From Bacteroides sp. (lineage in GTDB: Bacteria > Bacteroidota > Bacteroidia > Bacteroidales > Muribaculaceae), in contig JAAVCF010000009.1 of NCBI GenBank assembly GCA_014802445.1, positions 81,399-145,398 of the forward strand: 64,000 nt of DNA. The letters are read 5' to 3'. How positions within the stretch are numbered: position 1 is the stretch's first letter; each line of letters starts with the position of its first letter. Shown one piece after another: positions 59,580-64,000 of the stretch. The translations under genes and the position numbers were made by a program. The notes beneath the pieces were generated by a model, which had not been told where the DNA came from, did no database searches, and saw only the letters and a list, made by a program, of their open reading frames with translations.

Positions 59580-59609
59580 AGCCTTCCCGCATCGGGAAGG
59601 CTTTTTTTA
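59580..59609 (+). terminator. Rho-independent terminator of metK
   Basis: AGCCTTCCCG cat CGGGAAGGCT TTTTTT. Confidence 0.93.
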
Positions 59610-60235
59610 GTTAGGAGTTAGGAGTTAGGAGTTTTTTGCGGGCGTTTGGGATTGACAACATCGTCGCTCCGCGACTCTTTGTGTGGGGTGTTGGGCTGTC
59701 CCGGCACTCCCTCCGGTCGTGGCCGGGTTAAACACAATGTCGCCACTCCGTGGCTCGCTCCGGCGGTTGATTGGGCCGCAAACGCGGCATTGCAAATTCC
59801 CGCTAATGAATGTAGGGGCGGCCGTTCGGGCCGCCCGCCCCCCGCGGCAGGTTTTGTCGCGGCGGGGTTTTGCGGGTTCGTTGCGGGGCGGTTTTGTCGG
59901 GGAGGAGCGGCCGCACCAGGGTACGTTTCGCGGAGGTTTTGCGGGGTGGTTTTGTCGCGGAGTGCGGGCGCCCCGAACGGGCGCCCCTACATTTTGCGGG
60001 TATGTTGCGGGGTGTGTCCGTACGTTTCGCGGAGGTTTAGCGGGGTGGTTTTGTCGCGGAGTGCGGGCGCCCCGAACGGGCGCCCCTACATTTTTGCGGT
60101 TTTGTTGCGGGGTGGGTACGTGCGTTTTGCGGAGGGTTTTGCGGGTTCGTTGCGGGGGTGGGTACGTGCGGTTTGCGGAGGGTTTGCGGGATGGGGCCGG
60201 ACATTTCGCAGGGGAGGTTTGGTGGGGTGGGAAAA
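59610..60235. repeat. GC-rich multi-hairpin repeat block D (homologous to block C, with internal duplications)
   Basis: (GTTAGGA)n start, caacatcgtcgctccgcgactctt, tgtcccggcactccctccggtcgtggccgggtt, atgtaggggcggccgttcgggccgcccg, two copies of cggagtgcgggcgccccgaacgggcgcccctacatttt. Confidence 0.9.
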
Positions 60236-60241
60236 GGGTGG

Positions 60242-60249
60242 TAATTTTG
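60242..60249 (+). promoter_or_regulatory. TAATTTTG -7 box upstream of CDF transporter gene
   Basis: gggTAATTTTGcggggc directly after the repeat block. Confidence 0.5.
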
Positions 60250-60291
60250 CGGGGCGGTTCGATGGTGGGCTGCGTTAATTGGAAAAACGGT

Positions 60292-61185
60292 ATGCAGAAT
60301 CGCGAGAAGGAGATTGTGAGGGTGACTCTCACGGGCACGGCGGTGAATGTGGCGCTTGTGGTGCTGAAATTCGTGGCGGGAATCGTGGGTAAGAGTTCGG
60401 CCATGGTGGCTGATGCCGTTCATTCGCTGAGCGATTTTCTGTCGGATGTGATTGTGCTGATATTCATCAGGATAGCGGGCAAGCCGCGTGACCCCGGGCA
60501 TGCCTACGGGCACGGCAAGTTTGAAACCTTTGCCACGCTCATCATCGGGGTGCTGCTGGGCATTGCCGGCATCGGGCTGATGATTGGGGGCGTGGAGGAT
60601 GTAATCAAGAGCTTACACGGCTATGTGGCGCCCCGTCCGGGGATGGTTGCGCTGGTGGTGGCTATTGTGTCAATAGCGGCCAAGGAGTGGCTTTATCACT
60701 ACACGGTCAAGGCCGGGCGCAGGCTCGACTCGCAGGCAGTGGTGGCCAATGCGTGGCACCATCGTAGCGATGCCATCTCCTCGCTGGGCACCCTTGCGGG
60801 TGTGGCCGGTGCAATGTTTTTGGGGGAGCGGTGGAGGATTCTTGACCCCGTGGCTGCGATAGTGGTGAGCCTGCTGATTCTCAAGAGCGCCTATGACATC
60901 GTGAAGCCCTCGGTCAACGAGCTTCTGGAGGCCTCACTGCCTGCAGATGAGGAGGAAAGCATCCGGGAGCTGGTGATGGGAGTGGCGGGCATCCGCAACA
61001 TCCACAATCTGCGCACCCGCCGAGTGGGTAATGGAATTGTGGTGGACCTCCACGCCAAGATGGACGGCGCCCAGAGCCTCAACGAAGCGCATGCCAAGGC
61101 CACTGAAGCCGAGAATGCCATCAAGGCACGCTTCGGTGCCAACACCATTGTCAACATCCACATGGAGCCGGCCGCAGACCACTGA
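60292..61185 (+). CDS. Cation diffusion facilitator family transporter
   Basis: MQNREKEIVRVTLTGTAVNVALVVLKFVAGIVGKSSAMVADAVHSLSDFLSDVIVLI; VANAWHHRSDAISSLGTLAG; N-terminal extension in ORF track comes from repeat block D. Confidence 0.92.
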   Translation: MQNREKEIVRVTLTGTAVNVALVVLKFVAGIVGKSSAMVADAVHSLSDFLSDVIVLIFIRIAGKPRDPGHAYGHGKFETFATLIIGVLLGIAGIGLMIGGVEDVIKSLHGYVAPRPGMVALVVAIVSIAAKEWLYHYTVKAGRRLDSQAVVANAWHHRSDAISSLGTLAGVAGAMFLGERWRILDPVAAIVVSLLILKSAYDIVKPSVNELLEASLPADEEESIRELVMGVAGIRNIHNLRTRRVGNGIVVDLHAKMDGAQSLNEAHAKATEAENAIKARFGANTIVNIHMEPAADH

Positions 61186-61410
61186 CAGAGGGCCTTTTAG
61201 CCGGCGGGGTTGCCCGGCCGGATTTACAATTGTAAAATTTTAAGATTTGAGGGAAAGGGCTGAAATTCAGGTTGAAGGGTGAAATGTAAGTAACTTTTGG
61301 GCGGAAATACGGATTTTTGTGTGTTTTCAAGTGTAAATTTTTGGATGATTTTGAGTAACTTTACGGCCTAATATATAGGCGCGAAACGCCCAAGCTCCAA
61401 AAAGTCCGAA

Positions 61411-62328
61411 ATGCCTGAAGTTTACCACATACCGGCGCTGCTGCCCGAAACGCTCGAAGCGCTTAATCTGCGCCCCGACGGGGTTTATGTTGATGCCACG
61501 CTTGGCGGCGGCGGCCACAGTCGCGCCATCGTGGAGCGTCTGGGCTCCGAGGGTCATCTCTACTCCTTTGACCAGGATGAAGATGCCATCAAGCGCGCCT
61601 TTAAGGACCCGAGATTTACGGCAGTGTGGGGCAACTTCCGCTTCCTGAGCAATTTCCTGCGATGGTATGGCGTGGACGGTGTGGACGGCATCCTGGCTGA
61701 CCTGGGAGTGTCATTCCATCACTTTGACGATGCCGAGCGCGGCTTCTCCTTTCGCTGGGAGGGTCCCCTTGACATGCGCATGAACCGCCAGGGTAAGCTG
61801 ACCGCCGCCGACATTGTGAACACTTACACCGAGGAGCGCCTGGCCGAGCTGCTTCGCCTCTACGGCGAGGTGAAGGATGCGCGCCGCATGGCTTCAGCCA
61901 TCGTCAAGGCCCGCGCTCAGGAGCCGGTGGACACCGTGGAGCGCCTTCTGGCCATCATCAGCCCCATGATTTCGCCCAAGCGCGAGAAGAAAGAGCTGGC
62001 CCAGGTGTTTCAGGCCCTGCGCATAGAGGTGAACGACGAGCTCGGGGCCCTGCGCAGCTTCCTTGAGCAGTGCCTGCGGGCCCTGCGCCCCGGCGGCCGC
62101 CTTGCCATCATCACCTATCACTCCCTTGAGGACCGCCTGGTGAAGAACTTCATGAAGGCCGGCAACTTCAGCGGCACCGTTGAGCAAGACTTCTTCGGGC
62201 GCCGGTTGAGCCCGATGCGCATGCTCGGCAGCCGACCCATCGTGCCCACTGACGAAGAGATTGAACGTAACCCCCGCTCACGCAGCGCCAAGCTGCGTGT
62301 GGCAGAAAAAACCGAGCCCGGAAAATGA
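61411..62328 (+). CDS. rsmH: 16S rRNA (cytosine(1402)-N(4))-methyltransferase
   Basis: YHIPALLPETLEALNLRPDGVYVDATLGGGGHSRAIVERLG; RRLSPMRMLGSRPIVPTDEEIERNPRSRSAKLRVAEK. Confidence 0.97.
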   Translation: MPEVYHIPALLPETLEALNLRPDGVYVDATLGGGGHSRAIVERLGSEGHLYSFDQDEDAIKRAFKDPRFTAVWGNFRFLSNFLRWYGVDGVDGILADLGVSFHHFDDAERGFSFRWEGPLDMRMNRQGKLTAADIVNTYTEERLAELLRLYGEVKDARRMASAIVKARAQEPVDTVERLLAIISPMISPKREKKELAQVFQALRIEVNDELGALRSFLEQCLRALRPGGRLAIITYHSLEDRLVKNFMKAGNFSGTVEQDFFGRRLSPMRMLGSRPIVPTDEEIERNPRSRSAKLRVAEKTEPGK

Positions 62329-62687
62329 GCGCAGCATCTTCAGAGAAGAAAGGCGCAAAGCGCAAGACGGCGCCGAAGAAGTCGGTGATGGGCCGCCTGT
62401 TCAGCGGACAGGTGCTCTCGCTTGACTTTTTTGCGCGCAACTGGCTGCCTGTGATGGTGCTCGTGCTGCTGGCACTGGTGAACATTGCCGGCAAGTATCT
62501 GTGCCAGACCCGCATGGAGCAGATCCGGCGGCTGGAGCATGAGCTCGAGGTGGTGAAAGCCGAGAGTGTGAGAGTGAGAAGTGTCTATATGGGCCGCACC
62601 TGCGAGTCGTCGATGAAAGAGCTCGTCGATTCGATGCACCTGGGGCTCAGTGTGGCTGACTGTCCCCCCTTCAAAGTAGAGAAATAA
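62325..62687 (+). CDS. FtsL-like small membrane protein
   Basis: Position between rsmH and ftsI, single TM, coiled-coil RRLEHELEVVKAESVRVRS. Confidence 0.75.
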   Translation: MSAASSEKKGAKRKTAPKKSVMGRLFSGQVLSLDFFARNWLPVMVLVLLALVNIAGKYLCQTRMEQIRRLEHELEVVKAESVRVRSVYMGRTCESSMKELVDSMHLGLSVADCPPFKVEK

Positions 62688-64000
62688 TGGCACTTGACAA
62701 TCGCACGAACATATTTTTCCGTTACGGCCTGGTGGTGGGACTGATTCTGCTGGTGTCAGGGTGGGTGATGAGGTATCTTGTCCACACCACGGTTATTGAC
62801 GCCGAAGCATGGAACCATAAAGCCGACACCGAGCTGTCACGCTCCTATCCCATCCTGCCCGAGCGCGGCAACATCCTTGCCGCCGACGGATCAATCCTTG
62901 CGGCCAACCTGCGGTTCTACACCGTCAGAATCGACTTCCGCAGCGAGCGGTTCAACTCCAAGCTCTATCTGGACACCATCGAGACCATCTGCGACAGCCT
63001 TGCCGCCCGCTTTCCGCGGCGCACCAAAGAGCAGTGGAAAACCTATCTGCTGCAGCCCATGACGAAGCTCAAGGAGGAGCGCCCGCGCGCCTTCCCGGTG
63101 ATTACCAACATCAATTATGCGCAGCTCCAGTGGCTGCGCACGCTGCCCTTCTTCAACATCAAGAATCCTAACCGCAACGGCCTTGTGGTGGAGGACTATC
63201 TGAAGCGCGTGAACCCTTACGGCAACATGGCCCGCCGAAGCATCGGCGGAGTGGGGGAGACACGCGAGTGTGCCGAAGTGCACGGCATTTCCGGCCTCGA
63301 GAAAGCGCTTGACTCATTGCTCTACGGCATTCCCGGCACCGCCCGCAAGGTGGCGCTGACGCGCGACATGGTGCCCTGGACCGAGGTGCCCGCCGTGCCC
63401 GGCTATGACATTGTGACCACCATTGACATCAACCTGCAGGATGTGGTGGAGAACGAGCTCAACAGCATGCTCGAATACTGTGACGCTGACTGGGGTGTGG
63501 CCGTGCTGATGGATGTGGCCACGGGCGACATAAAGGCCATCTCCAACCTTGAGAAAAATGACCGCGGGGCGGGCTATATCGAAGGCATGAACCGCGCCGT
63601 GCTCGGCTATGAACCGGGCTCGGTGGTCAAGACCCTCTCAATGATGGTGGCCCTTGAGGACGGCATTGTGTCAAGCCCCAACGAGGTTATTGCCACCGGC
63701 AGCGGCTGGGCCTATGCCGGAGGTAACCGCATCACTGACTCCCACGGCGTCAACTCCCTGACCGTGGCCGAGGTGATTGAGCGGTCAAGCAACATCGGCA
63801 TGGCCAAAATCATCACCCGCAAATATGACTCCCACCCCGGCGGATTCTATTCACGCGTGAAGCAGATGGGCTTCCTCGAGCCCATGAACACGGGCATTGC
63901 CGGCGAGTCGACCCCGAGGTTTGACTCCGTGCCCACTGACCGCGGCGGCCGCATAGCGCTTTCGCGCATGTGTTACGGCTATGCCACGGAAATCCCGCCT
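62687..64000 (+). CDS. ftsI: Penicillin-binding protein / FtsI-type transpeptidase (partial)
   Basis: MALDNRTNIFFRYGLVVGLILLVSGWVM..., ILPERGNILAADGSILAANL, EPGSVVKTLSMMVALEDG; runs off window edge and is absent from the ORF track. Confidence 0.9.
   Translation, partial: MALDNRTNIFFRYGLVVGLILLVSGWVMRYLVHTTVIDAEAWNHKADTELSRSYPILPERGNILAADGSILAANLRFYTVRIDFRSERFNSKLYLDTIETICDSLAARFPRRTKEQWKTYLLQPMTKLKEERPRAFPVITNINYAQLQWLRTLPFFNIKNPNRNGLVVEDYLKRVNPYGNMARRSIGGVGETRECAEVHGISGLEKALDSLLYGIPGTARKVALTRDMVPWTEVPAVPGYDIVTTIDINLQDVVENELNSMLEYCDADWGVAVLMDVATGDIKAISNLEKNDRGAGYIEGMNRAVLGYEPGSVVKTLSMMVALEDGIVSSPNEVIATGSGWAYAGGNRITDSHGVNSLTVAEVIERSSNIGMAKIITRKYDSHPGGFYSRVKQMGFLEPMNTGIAGESTPRFDSVPTDRGGRIALSRMCYGYATEIPP

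Noticed and set aside
59625-60404. 259-aa minus ORF and 210-aa plus ORF, plus N-terminal half of ORF 59683-61185
   Set aside because: All derived from repeat block D; the CDF transporter starts at about 60262-60292.

Overview
This window is a segment of a Bacteroidales-type chromosome, plausibly Muribaculaceae/Porphyromonadaceae-like. The call rests on gene content, TAnnTTTG-type promoters and T9SS-type proteins. Most of it is ordinary housekeeping DNA: radical SAM, aroQ, O-methyltransferase, MATE, panB, serS, yqeY, nadA, leuS, rdgB, a PorZ-like protein, a LexA/S24 repressor, a GDPD-like protein plus a phosphoethanolamine transferase, two acyltransferases, nadB, NhaC, sbcDC, mfd, an S41 protease, tandem tRNA-Asn, comM/yifB, DUF389, ppiD, glpR-glpABC-glpT, metK, a CDF transporter, and rsmH-ftsL-ftsI. 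The unusual material is: (1) a ~255 bp highly structured element in two copies (6375-6629 minus, 44570-44826 plus). Its predicted helices are preserved, its reading frame is not, each copy starts with its own promoter-like motif, and each sits ~55-65 bp upstream of the next gene's promoter. (2) GC-rich hairpin-array repeats (6632-7042, 59610-60235, 35067-35365), one bounded by an 18 bp perfect terminal inverted repeat. (3) A ~380 bp MITE-like element with ~40 bp imperfect terminal inverted repeats between sbcC and mfd, which supplies both stop codons. (4) An AT-richer island (35.3-44.5 kb) between tRNA-Asn and repeat copy B, encoding a T9SS-tailed protein, a 2099-aa RHS/YD-repeat protein with a C-terminal HEIRH zincin-like domain, and two paralogous exported proteins. 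(5) A DnaA-box-like cluster in a long noncoding gap at a divergent gene junction (7.07-7.93 kb). (6) A SAM-II-like riboswitch candidate before metK. All assignments are by eye from sequence and family knowledge; no searches were run.
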